From the NCBI GenBank assembly GCA_003999685.1, contig CP021227.1, positions 248,001 through 312,000 on the forward strand: 64,000 bases of DNA, read 5' to 3'. A program made the translations under genes and the position numbers. This DNA comes from Taiwanofungus camphoratus. Its lineage: Eukaryota; Basidiomycota; Agaricomycetes; Polyporales; Taiwanofungaceae. Below, piece after piece: positions 35,375-46,607 of the stretch (the stretch's first letter is position 1; every line of letters starts with the position of its first letter). Below the pieces are notes generated by a model. That model did no database searches and had not been told where the DNA came from. It saw only the letters and a program-made list of their open reading frames with translations.

Positions 35375-37118
35375 ACCTAGGGGACCCTGGTACCTAGGGA
35401 GTGCTCCGCAACGTGGCTGGGGGTAGTGTGATAACTGTGAGGGTGTGAGGGTAGGAGCTACAACCTGTATGATACCGGGAAACCTGTATGTCTTGTTTTT
35501 GTAAGTAGGGGAGTAAGGGGTCAAGGGTCCTGCACAACAGGATCTTGTTCCTAAGTGTTATACTATCCCTAAGGCCTTGCGAGGCCCTCCGAAGTACGCG
35601 AAGTCCTTCGAGATTCTGCGAAGTCCTTCGAAGTTTTAGCTAAATCGCGCGAGCTGACTTCGTAGGCTGTATAGAGTTAGGGAGCAATAAGCCAATGGAC
35701 TATAATTTCTACTAAGCGGCAGAGGGTACGAGACTGCTGCGAAGTCCTTTTAGCTAGAGTTAGCTAAAGGGTGTAAGGCTTAGAGGTTTGTTAGAGCGAG
35801 GTGGGCGAGGTTTGGCTGGCGTAGGAGACTTGTAGGAGAGGTCGGATGGTTCGGAGAGCTAATACTTGGAATAGGAATGAGGGAACGAGGTTGCTGGAAG
35901 CTCTGAAGTGTCTGATGACGTTGAGGTGTGGGTCGGAGAGTTCGAGGGCGTAGAGAGATGTACTATAGACTGTAATGAAGGCTATGGGGGAGTCGTAGGG
36001 TTATTCGTAGGACGTAGGGATGACGCAACGTGAGCCTAAGGGTATAACTAAGGCAGAGGCCCACCGGATAGGTGCTATAAGAGGTGCTGAAGGGCACGAA
36101 GTCACGGCGACTTCGTAGATCGTAGTGCGTAGTTCGGGAAGCGTAGACGTAGTTCGTAGATATATCGCGAGCGTAGACGTAGTTCAAAGGTACTGAAACG
36201 GAGCTGGGGTGGAGACTTAGGGACCTTGGGACCGTTCCTAAGGTTATACTCGCGGCGCTTTCCTGAGATCGGAGCTACAGGGGAACTGGTATTCCAAAGA
36301 GAGAAGCGTACACTGAGGGGTCTCTCTTGTACATAGTAAACTACCTCTGACTAAATAGGAGAGCGTGAGGTGAACTAATCTTGCGCGAAGTGATCCTTAC
36401 GAGTCCGAAATGTGTACTAAAACGCATGGACTCCGAAGTGAACACGAGGGGGATAGGAACTAATTAGGAACTGAAACAGGGGAACTACGAACGGTAGAAA
36501 GGTGACCAACTTCATTCACGAGGGCGGGATGACTATCCGAGAGCAGCCATGCGCCGTGATCACCTATCTTAGCGGGCTAAGAGCGCACAAAGTTCTTAGC
36601 AGCGGGACTTGGCCTAATCAGGGCAGGAGGTGTCCTAACTGGGTGGAGGGTCATGTGGGTACGCCCTAGGATGACCTTATGGCATAGGATCGAGACCCAT
36701 GGGGGTGCACAAGGCTTCCTAAGTCCAGCTTCTGGAACTTCGGACCGTTTCAGAGCCTATCGGAGGTAGCTGCAATCACAAGAGCTAGGAGAGACTTAGC
36801 TAAGACTTCTTAGCTAAGCCCGGGATGAGTGACGTAGTAGATAGGACCTAGATCCAATGGAACAGTATGGGAGGGCCGGCAGTGTCCGATAGTGGACTTA
36901 GCAGGAGTTAGGGACTTTGCGTCTAGCATTCGAAATCTCGTAGCACCTCGTGTGACTTCGCAAGACTTCGTAGGGTGTTAGGAGGGTTTAGGAAAGAGAG
37001 GGGGCGTTAGGAATATTATAGGAACCTATCCCTCCTGTCGTAGGATGTAGGAGAGTCTTAGAGTGGTCGGTTGGGGGATCAGAAAGCTCCTAAAATCGCG
37101 ATTCGGGGCCCAGGAGGC
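35375..37118. mobile_element. 1744-bp unclassified insertion inside the LINE
   Basis: It is bounded on both sides by TACG (35371-35374 and 37119-37122), a 4-bp target duplication. The LINE reading frame continues on both sides with one TACG copy used. The insert has no open frame worth naming. It is strongly strand-asymmetric, with G and A in large excess over C on the plus strand, and is full of short repeats: GCGAAGTCCTT at about 35598, 35617 and 35738; GCGTAGACGTAGTTC at about 36140 and 36171; TAGCTAA in many places. The left end carries two CCTAGG palindromes. No clear terminal inverted repeat, no TG...CA ends and no poly(A) were seen, so I cannot assign a family. Confidence 0.7.
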
Positions 37119-37589
37119 TACGGGACTCATCAACGGTCCAACCTCCGGCTTGAAAATTCGGTCAAGTGCCGATTGGTTATCAGAACAGACTATGAGGGTG
37201 GTGATGTGGGCAGGGACGTCACGGACCGCTTCTCGCAGCCCGCGTGCCAGTGCCAGCATCTCCGCATCGAAGCTCTGGACCTTGCCGGCCCTGAACTTTC
37301 TATGGGCAATGTGATCTTCCCCGTCAATGACGAGCCACGCGCTACCAGATCTCACTGTGGGCGCATTTGCATACGACCCATCAGTGAACAGCATTCGCCC
37401 TTCTGGCTGGGCCAACTGGCGCCGGAATTCCGGCCACCAGGTGAACTCCAACCATTCGGCAAATTCAGGAGAGCGTTTGTTTGGACCCTTTCTGTCCAAG
37501 AACACCCGCTCGAAACGATCAATGTACCGATCCACAACCCGATCACCGGGCCGCGCCTCTGGGTGGAGGGGTGCAAAGTCTTCTGATGA
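37119..37589 (-). pseudogene. LINE ORF2, RNase H 5' part
   Basis: Contains LFTDGSYANAPTVRSGSAWL (first catalytic Asp), FDAEMLALARGLREA (Glu) and IVCSDNQSALDRIF (Asp), that is the N-terminal two thirds of an RNase H domain. It follows the reverse transcriptase in the same frame after the TAG stop at 37590-37592. Confidence 0.88.
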
Positions 37590-39320
37590 CTACCGCCCGA
37601 TGCGATCTATGAACGTCATGGGGGTGACAGCCTGTTTTTTGCCACGGCGCGAATTAAGCGGCCATGACGCAGTGATATTGGTGACGTTGGTCGCCCAATA
37701 AGGTGGAAGAGCGGCCCTCATTGGGTGCCCTTCATGAACTCGCCGCGCTTTAAGCACAGCTTTTTCCATGTACCGGTCGACCTGGATGCGGATGGGGACC
37801 AACCCACCCAACATCTCCACTGCCCCGATCGGTGTGGTCTTGAAGCAACCCGTAATCCACCGGGCTGCTCTCGACTGAGCAGTCTGCAATTCTCTTGCAG
37901 CCCATTTGAGGCCCTTCCACTGTGGGTTCCACCACAGTTGAGCACCATATAGCATCAACGGAATGACGTGCGCAATATAGAGCCGCCGCTTGTTGATGGG
38001 ATGGAATCCGCGTGCTGAATTGCCGAGCATGCGAAGTGCATTGCACGTGCTGGCCGCCTTGTTGGCGTAAAACCGCACGTGTGCATGGAAGCTAAGCTTG
38101 AGGTCTAAAAAGAACCCAAGATAGCGCATCGTGTCCTTTGCTCGCAAAGTGACTTCATGTCTATCAGTTCGGATGGTTAGATCCGGACCAAGGGGTTGGG
38201 AAGTCGAATACCCCTTCTGGCGCTTCCAAAAGTGCATCAACTCCAGCTTGTCTCCTTCGACGCCTAAACCTAACCGGTTCAGATCACCTACAAGATTATG
38301 GAAGACATCCGCCAGAATGGCATTGTTCTTCAAAACAAGGGCTTGTGGGCTGTCATCAACAGCCTTAGGCGAAGCCGCCATGATGAGACCGTCGTCCACA
38401 TAGAACTGAGTCCCTGTTCGGCCCGGTTGTGCCAAATGGACTGGCGCCCACTTGTGTATGACCGGTGCAATATAAACCCCAGATAGAATCGGGGATAAAC
38501 TCGATCCTTGCCCGACTCCGACATCAAAGTCAGATGGATCGGTTAAGGTACCATTAAACAGGAATCGGGTTTTTCGCCCGATCAAGTAATTTGCCATGAA
38601 ATTACAGAGCTTGCTATTGAAGCCCTGCTTTCGCATGATTCCTACCAACGCATCATGATTGATGGACGGGTAGAACTGTGACACATCGAGCAATAGCACC
38701 GATGGGATAAGGTTGCACGCCCATGCCTCTTTGACATTGTGCACTAGTTGAATGCCAGCGTCAGTGGTGCTATGCTGCATAGCCCCACCAAACTGGCATG
38801 GGTGTAGGATTCTCCACTTCTGGGCATCCCACTGCATTCGTTTGGCAATGATCTTCTCAAACAATTTGCCAAAACAATTCAGCAAGCAGATAGGCCTGTA
38901 GGCCTTCGCTAGCGTATAGTCCGGTTTGTTCGGTTTGGGTAAAACCACCGTAACAGACCGCTTGAAGACGCTCGGATAGACCTCGAAATCAAGGCAAGCG
39001 TTATAGTACGCGCACAGCCACTGCTGCACGTGTATACCGAGATCGGTCTCGATGCCCTCCTCAGAGCGCTCGATCCGGTCCACCATCCATTTAATCCACA
39101 TCCAGTTCACGTGATCGGGACCGGGTGCGGACGTATTGCTAGTGGATTTGAGATTCTCACGAATCTCAAACTCACTAATATCCGGTAGAGTCAATTCCTC
39201 TCGTTGAGGAATTTCATCTACAAATGACAGATCCACCGGCTGTGGGTTGGCAGGCGTGAACTGAGCTTGGAAAGCGCGACTGAGATCAGCCGCACTTTGA
39301 ACTGGCGCACTGTCAGCTTG
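37590..39320 (-). pseudogene. LINE ORF2, reverse transcriptase domain
   Basis: Motifs in order are VVLPKPNKPDYTLAKAYRPI (block 1-2), LLLDVSQFYPSINHDAL (block A), GVGQGSSLSPILSGVY (block B) and FYVDDGLI (block C, YVDD active site), then YLGFFLDLKLSFHAHV and the thumb region. Blocks are intact. It is in the same frame as the endonuclease part, separated from it by the TGA at 39321-39323. Confidence 0.92.
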
Positions 39321-41231
39321 TCACAGCTGAATAGTGGCCTCTTGTCGTCTCGGCTTTGTCCAGGCAACAAAATCCGAGATCAGTTGGGGATTGGATTCAT
39401 CCATGATCCGATCAAAGTGTGCGCGCTTCGCCCGCTTCGTGGCAAGGCAAAGTGTTGCACGTTGTTTATGCTGTTCTGACCGGAGTTCAGCGGCAACATC
39501 GTATACGTCTGCAGTGGCCTGAGCGCCAGGTCCCAACTGATGACGTGTGTAATGGTACTGCCCAGACGCCGCACTAAGGCGGTGCTGGGTGTTCGCCAGC
39601 TTAGTGGCCGCATGGGAGCATGCAGCATCCCACCACGACTTTGAACGTTTGGATGGTCGTTTTACTGCTGAAAACTCCATCCATAGTCGTTGGAGGTCTC
39701 GCTCGAGACGATCCCCCATTCTTTCAACGCCTTGGGCACTGCTGAAGTGTGTAGGGTAATCAGCGAACAATTTCGCCGTTGCTATCACAAATTGTTGGGC
39801 CGCGTCGCCAGTACGAGGAATACCCCGCACCGGTTCTGGCTCAACCTCAATCGGCATCTCCCACTGCAGGACCGCATGGTCGCTGTTGTGGCGATGTGAC
39901 ATGAGTACATGAAGGTCTTGGCCTTCATAGTACACTGGGTCGATCCACACCAAGTCAATGACTCCAGGCGTGAGAGCGATATTGTGGGAACGCCAAGTGA
40001 CTGGACCGTCCTGGGCGTTCATCAAGACCATATCGAGTTCGGCCTGGGCTAACTCGATGAGGCGATTGGAATCAGCGTAGTGCGGAGGCCGCACCCGAGA
40101 TCCCGCAGCTCGTGCATCCCACAATGGGTGGCGGAGATTGAAATCCCCGCACATACACGCAATGGGTGGAAGCGCGTGTACACGTGTTTCCAAGTATCGG
40201 ACAGTATCAAATGTGGTGCTGTCATTGTACACGTTCAGGACATTGAAGTCACCGGACAGAAGCTTGAGTGCTACCAGAAGGCAATCCTTATGGGAGACAC
40301 TGTGGGTGACAACTTGCAGAGAAGCCGAAGTCCACCGCTTGTTGACATAAACTGCGACCCGGGAATCTTTTGATGCCCCGAGGCACTTGAACGAGGCATG
40401 GGCAGACGTATTCTCATATGCCTCCCCGTCTCGTGACTTAGCTGAGGCCACATCCTTGATACGGCCCCAGAATATCTCTTGGACACAGACAATGTCGGTG
40501 TCCCTATGTCTCTCAAGTAGAATGCTCATATTCTCCGCAGATTTCTGAACATTCGCACTTATGCATGTGAGTACAGGCCTCATAGGCTCATCTCTCATAT
40601 TGTCGCCATCAACCGTGGGGCTGGGCGTACGGGAGGGGTCCGCTTCCTCCTCCATGGGGGAATCGGGCCATTCATTATGTTGTGAGGCCGGCGGAGTTTC
40701 AAACGGTGGGGCCGAAGCACCGTCGGAATAGCCCGGTTCACACACTGACTCACTAAGCCCATAAGGGTTTATTGGTGCTAATCCCGAACTGGTGTGCCAT
40801 GCACTTCCAGCATGGGCAAGGGGCATGGAGACAGCAAGGCTGTCTTCAGTACCATTGTATTCGTTGCCCCCTCCCTTAGAGGAAGAGGGCCTACTACGAA
40901 CCCTTTGCGAATCGTCTAGCACAATGGCCGTCAATTCTAAGAGAGGACCTCCCAAAAAGGAGGAACTCGAAGTGGATCTCTCCCCATGATAGGGTGAGAT
41001 CAAAGGTGTGTCCAAAGGACGAGAGCTCGGGTGGTCCGAGTCGGCTTGAGTGCGATGAGCAGGGCAGCCGCCATGCACCGACATCGCACTCGACGAGGTG
41101 GGTGCACCATCAGTCCTAAGACCAACAGCAGCTATAGGGGCACCAGTATGGGGGGAAAAGGGAAGGGAACGATAGGATTTAGACATGCTGGGCACGGGCG
41201 CTAAATCGAGATGGTGGTGGTACTGGTTCAA
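39321..41231 (-). pseudogene. LINE ORF2, APE-type endonuclease domain with long N-terminal region
   Basis: The endonuclease spans about 39850-40590: TCISANVQKSAENM, DIVCVQEIFWG, CGDFNLRHPLWD and HNSDHAVL, giving the Asn, Glu, Asp-x-Asn and Ser-Asp-His catalytic set. About 200 Ser/Pro-rich residues precede it. The first true ATG is near 41186 (MSKSYRSLPFSPHTG); the frame upstream is open to the 5' end of the element. The domain ends at an in-frame TGA. Confidence 0.9.
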
Positions 41232-41242
41232 GAAGCGGCCTG

Positions 41243-41256
41243 TCTGCAGATTAGTT
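41243..41256 (+). repeat. Target-site duplication of LINE (5' copy)
   Basis: Identical 14 bp to 34117-34130. Confidence 0.9.
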
Positions 41257-44200
41257 GCCAGTGCTCGAACCGACTACCACTGATTGCTGCGTGACTATTT
41301 TCTCTGAACTTAGAGGGCGGCAGCCGAGGAAAACGACTAGTTGGTCCATTCGCGCGATTTGGGGACTAGGGTTGTGACTTGATTGACTGGCCTTTTTTAC
41401 AGAGCATCACCACGGTGTGATAATTCCAGGAAATAGCAGCACAGTGTCTACAGGCGAGCGAACGCTTTACGTTTATCGACATTCACTCGCTTCTCGAAAT
41501 GAATCAGACAACACCACTGCAAATTGACACTTCTGGTGACCGCGCTGTCATCGACAATAGGATTGACTAGGAACTGCCTTTGATACTACACTCATCTGGT
41601 AACGTCCATCTATGAACCAAACAAGACGACTTTAGTCAGGAAAGCAATGTGGTTCGGCATTCCGAACAAAGACAATTCGGCGAGTATTCAAATGTAGTCA
41701 CATTTCAAAGAAGTCATTTTTGCAATCATGTTAATGTACGCACCAGGCTTATTCATGGAATTGTGAAAACCGTTAGAGCTCGTATCTCTCGTAAATGCTA
41801 GGATGAGGCACTATGATTAAATGATCTTGCAGCGGGTGACCGAACGTTGTCGAGAACAAGTGCCAGTGATACTACCATCATTCCTACATCCCATACATAG
41901 TGCTATTTAATTCGCGAACTCATCCTAGTCCACTGCCAAACCATATTGAGGGGCGGACCCGACTGGGGCGTTCAGTGATCCCGAGACAAGGTCAATGTTC
42001 GACTGCGATCAGAGAAGATCACGATATCGAGGAAATGTTTCCAAACCGACCGTTTTGGTTCAGAAAGTGACTATTTCCAGATTGATTTCGACGAACACAT
42101 CGTGCTGATAGGGAAACGGCCCTATCTCACCGAGACAAGACGAAAATCATGACCTGCGCGCCGCACGCTACATAGAACAGGGGTCGTAGCTCTAGACCTG
42201 CCAGACTGATCTACGGCAAGTCCGTTCTAGACCACAGGCTATACACCACAACGACAAAATAATAGCAGAGTATTAACGGCATAATATCCTCACGCTCTTT
42301 CGCGACCACCTCATGGACTGGAAAGGACAAGAATGAAGACACGTACGTTCTGGGCTCCATGTTGACTTAGAGTTTCTCAAACTAATCAAATCTGACCCTG
42401 GGGTCAACGTCATAAAAACCCAAGGCGAGTGGGGTAGACCTCTCGGCCTGTGCACGTTGGGGGACAGATTTTCCCTGCAGTCTTTGTGCTTGGCCAAGTA
42501 AGTAGCATATCATCATGGACTCCTTCGGTAAATCGAGCAATGCCGAATGCATTACTCACATGATGGCACAGAGCCGCACACTAGTTCCTTCCCCTTCAAT
42601 CCGATTCCCGGAGGTTTCGCTAGCCGCGCGGCCCCAGCGTCATCTACTGAATAATCGAACGAAGTACAAGTTTCCTTGCCCTATGGACTTCCAGTGATTC
42701 AGTCCAAGATGGGAGACCGCATCTGGTAGACACGGTGCAAAGCCCTTGGCGCTCCTTTGGGTACTAACAGTTCAGGTCTGGGTAATATGAGTTAGCAGAG
42801 GCGTCTGATGAGCATATGGTGCAGAAGAGCACTAAGTACTTATAAGCGCACGAAGCCTTGCAACTGAGCGTCAGAAGACTGACCACCCCTGCTGCGCAGA
42901 GAAAGTTTGACCAAAAGAGTAGGAAGGGGACACGGTTCAGATAAAGACGAGTTCTGTCTCTGCTGTACAGTCATAGTGAACTTTATGTGGAATCATCTTC
43001 TGTGGAATTGTCGCTGAGATTGCTTGGCCACTCCCCTTCGTCTCTCGCCCAGCACAGAGACTGTCACCTGTGATGCACGGCTCCACATGACACGACGTGT
43101 GCACACTACAAGAAGCAAAAGTCGCATACCGTTCCAACCATGTTAATTGCCAGAATGCTAAAAGAGAAAAGTACAGCTGCTGTCATAGCGAAAGAAGAAC
43201 GGTCAGAATGGGGTTTCCTATACCATACGGATCTTGGGGGCCATAAGCAATGTTAGATCAAGAGCGAGATTGCAGGGTGCTGCTCCTCTTACCTAGCAAT
43301 GCATGCGGACTCCGTGTGAGTCGTTCGGGGAAATGGAAGGGATGGTGATTGAGTTCATTACATACAGGGCACACGGAAAGGTACTTCGTTCTGACCATTC
43401 TAGACTTTGGCTGCCATTGGGATCAGCTAAATGGTGTCGCCATCATTTCATACCCACCCGTACACCACTATTTTGAACACACCTGCAATTGAGGATATAC
43501 ACGAAGTCAGAGCTGGTAAGAACAGAAACCAACTGAGCAAAATACACTTCAACCACCTTCATGTAACGAGTCACCGTGGAATTGGTAGCTCCATGATGAC
43601 ATAACGAGGAATATTTAGCCGGTTACTCGGACGTAACGTCGAGACACAAGAGCTGTGAACAGCGGATGCAGTACCAATATCTTGGTCACTCTGTCCAGGC
43701 CTCGTCCAGGCCCCAGGAACGAAACATACGCTTTCGTAAGACGGACCCGCTGATATGCTGTGTGAAGGACCTGGAAATCCAGTGATTTCACATCGGCCCA
43801 AATTGGGCACAGTGACTATGCCGAGCTTCATACGAATACTCACATGAAGGTGATTTCCATGGCCTCCGGACGCCTCGAGGTTGCTGCGTGCACTTGTCAA
43901 GGATGCACAACAAAGCCGCGATATCTTCTCGCCGCCCACCCTGTAGACTATTGCCGAGTCAGGTCTGCGTAGGGAGCCTAAGGGAGGAAACTTGGATGAG
44001 CAAGCTTCCAAGTGTTATCACCTGATGATTCCACGTGCGAGATAAGATACGCCTTAGGAGGTCAAATTGTCCCCTAAAAGCGGGTCATCAAGTGTAGAAA
44101 GCCGGGATCCCACAAGAACCCACAGCAGCCAGAGGTCTCTATGGGAGACGAGTAGAGGCTACTTGACGTGAAAAGGCCTTTATGTCATTCGTGTAGGCCA

Positions 44201-44681
44201 GAATACGTAAATCATACATATCTTTACTACGAGGCCAGAACCGATAAGGGAAAAAACATGAGAGATCGGACTTAAAAAGTACAAAATGGAAACATACCAG
44301 GATATTTAGTAGTACAGACGATGTACATGGTAGACGAGAGTAAGGATCCGGCAAAGAAAGGGAAAGCATGGACTTGTACAAGAAAGACGCCGAGAGAGAA
44401 AAAGTACAGCATAATAACGACATATAACAGAACACCACCGACACCTTGCAGAGGTTGACGCGTAATCAAACAAACATTGAGCGGAGGTTGTGAGCTGGAC
44501 AGATAAGGGATCGGGAGAGTTGAATCTCCAAGTGTGGCAAAAACAATACCGGCGGAGAGTTGAGTCTACCGGGATGGACGTAAGGAATATCGAGCGTTTG
44601 AAGAAGTCAAGTTCGGAGCGTTGTGGAATAGAAATTTCGAACCTGGTCTGGCGCGCAGATCATCATCTCATGAAACACCTC
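41257..44681. other. 3.4-kb region with no supportable gene
   Basis: No frame longer than 150 codons. The longest, 43571-44011 on the minus strand (146 codons, starting MEACSSKFPPLG), has no recognised domain and no convincing exon partners; it may be a decayed gene. A 60-codon frame at 42515-42697 starts MDSFG, like pheromone precursors, but lacks a C-terminal CaaX. The part next to 44681 should include the 3' UTR of the HMG gene. Confidence 0.4.
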
Positions 44682-46607
44682 TCATTTGAACAAGTGGGGA
44701 TCGTCCTGACGACAAGCCAAACCTTGTAAGCCTTGAGGATAATACTGCAGGCCTTCGAAGCCCATAAAGTTGTTCCAACGATAGGACGAGTAATCTGGAC
44801 TAGCCACATCGAGCCCATATTGAGTGTGCCAATCGAATGGCGAGGCGGCTGCATCAAATGCCTCCTTCATGATGCCGTCCGAGCCGTACACGAAGGGGGT
44901 CGTGACAGGAGAGGAAGAAAAAGGAGTATTGCAGGGGTCATGTTTGACCATTGCATCTCCGGCCCATCCCGTCAGCGATGAATAAGACGAATCGAAACTA
45001 CCGCAAGTATTATCGTCGAATCTTGTGAAGATGGGAACACTACATTGATTTGCGGCGGCCACTCCGTCGGCACTGAGATTGGCAGCGACGGAAAGAGGGG
45101 ACTGGCTGGGACTGGAGAAACTCTCTGTGTCAGGCACGAATGCGGGCAAAGGGGGGCTCGAGCAATCGATGTCGACAAGGCTCGAAGCATGGGTCTACAT
45201 CGATGGAAACACACAGAGAACATCAGTCAAGCGAGGCCGTTGGGAACTTGTAACAGATTATAAGCTTACCTCGTGCCAATGGCTATGTCCGAAGTGAACG
45301 GATTCTGTAGTACCCGTAAAGTCTGGAATAGACGGCTGCGTGGTAGACACACACAGTGAAGAAATCGTGGGCATGCCGTCATTCAACGTGTTGACGATAC
45401 CTCCCACACGTGGCTCGCCCTCGTGTTCCGGGACACTCACGTAGCGCATGTCTGCAGCTGGAATCAACGAACTGTGCAGGACGTCGTGACAGAGGGGGTG
45501 AACATAATTTGGCTTGTCAGCATAATCGGTAGAACCGCGCAAGTGAGAGGCGGGAGCAGATGATGACCGCTTGAACATAGCGGTGAGAGGTACCTTGAAC
45601 CTGGCATCGAATGCTGGGCCGGGAGTCTTGGAACGCGCCTCCGTACCATCTGCGCGCTGACGCAGACCAGCATCCTGAGCTGAACGTTCTTCCCTTGCGA
45701 CCTGTATTTCATGTTCGGGGTCTTCGACTGGACCAGAGTCCTTCGCATCCTCCGGCATCTTCACGACGAGAACTCCATAGCCTTCTTCCTTGACCTTAGT
45801 CCCGCCTCCAGTCTTGCAGTCGTACTCCTCGACGGCCATTTCTAAATCCACCCCCTTCTTCCCCGCGACCAGCAAGTCTGCAATCTTTGCACATCTCTTC
45901 TCGCGACTTCTTTCCTCTTTCTCCGCCTCTCCCCTTCCCTTTTTATTACTTCGTCTCTTTGGTCCGTCCTTTACTTTCGCAAGCGCATTCGCGCCGGGCC
46001 TGAACCTCCAGTCCGGGTACCTCTTGCGGTGCTCCGCCTGCGCGACGATCGCTTTGGCCTCCCAAATTTCTCGCTCCTCACGAGGGAGCGCCTTCCAGTA
46101 TTTCCCTTCGCGCACAACATTCGTAAGAACGATACCAACCGCCTGAAATATAAGATCATGTACATACCTATTATCTTCGAAAGCGCACTGTGGTTGCCCT
46201 CGATCTTGCCCGGAATGTGCTGGGCATGAATAAATGACGATCTGAACAAGATGAAGGCATTGGGCGGGCGAGGTATGTAGGTCGCGTCTCGCTTCTTGGC
46301 GTGCGAGATACGAATAGGTCCCAGAACAGGTGAAGTTTCAGGAGAGTAAACCGACATCTCAGCGGTCCCGTTGTCGGGGGGCAGCTCGAAGGAAGTTGGG
46401 TCGGTGCTGTATGTGATTGGCGTCATGTCTGTAGCGAAAGTGAAAGTCATGGACGGGTTGGGATTGTCCACGAGCGGGGGCATGCCATCTGCACGACATG
46501 GTGGTGGAGGGTCGGTACAACGTGTGTATGCCCCAAATTGGGAAATCGGACGTACCATCATCGTCGGCCTCATTGAAGACCGTGTCGTGGGCGTGCGTCG
46601 CAGACAT
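44682..46607 (-). CDS. HMG-box transcription factor (first of two)
   Basis: A nuclear DNA-bending regulator of the MATA_HMG type. The ATG at 46605-46607 gives MSATHAHDTVFNEADDD; a GT-AG intron leads to GMPPLVDNPNPSM. The HMG box reads YIPRPPNAFILFRSSFIHAQ, GNHSALSKIIG, then, after a 64-nt intron that interrupts helix 2, KYWKALPREEREIWEAKAIV and HRKRYPDWRF, followed by a basic KRRSNKKGRG stretch, a likely nuclear signal. A further intron near 45150-45260 joins SHWHE to THASSLVDIDC, and the Ser-rich C-terminus ends at 44682. Basidiomycete proteins of this type regulate mating, fruiting and stress, but the box alone does not tell which. Confidence 0.88.

Larger units (their letters stand above)
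34131..41242 (-). mobile_element. Tad-like non-LTR retrotransposon (LINE) with nested insertion
   Basis: The minus strand encodes, in order, an APE-type endonuclease, reverse transcriptase, RNase H and a terminal CCHC-like zinc knuckle, the layout of the fungal Tad clade. Its 3' end is a 21-base poly(A) (T-run 34131-34151 on the plus strand). Both ends are flanked by the perfect 14-bp duplication TCTGCAGATTAGTT, so both boundaries are defined by sequence. Removing the 1.74-kb insert leaves about 5.36 kb. No ORF1 (gag-like) is seen and the ORF2 frame starts at once at the 5' end, so the copy is probably 5' truncated. ORF2 has two in-frame stops (39321-39323 TGA, 37590-37592 TAG) and the RNase H domain is split by the insert. 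The perfect duplication and single frame suggest a fairly recent insertion that is now inactive. Confidence 0.92.

Noticed and set aside
35963-36187. 74-codon minus-strand frame rich in Tyr/Arg/Leu inside the LINE insert
   Set aside because: It arises from the purine-skewed repeat sequence (TACGTCTACG-like words) and has no domain.
42515-42697. 60-codon frame starting MDSFG, like a mating pheromone precursor
   Set aside because: The C-terminus reads CPMDFQ and is not a CaaX box; no receptor gene is nearby in the window.
42690-42780. Faint resemblance to the 3' part of 5S rRNA (GGGAGACCGCATCTGG)
   Set aside because: The upstream part of 5S, including its internal promoter region, is not present and stems do not pair.
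43571-44011. 146-codon minus-strand frame
   Set aside because: No domain, no flanking exons and unremarkable composition; kept only as a note in the intergenic entry.
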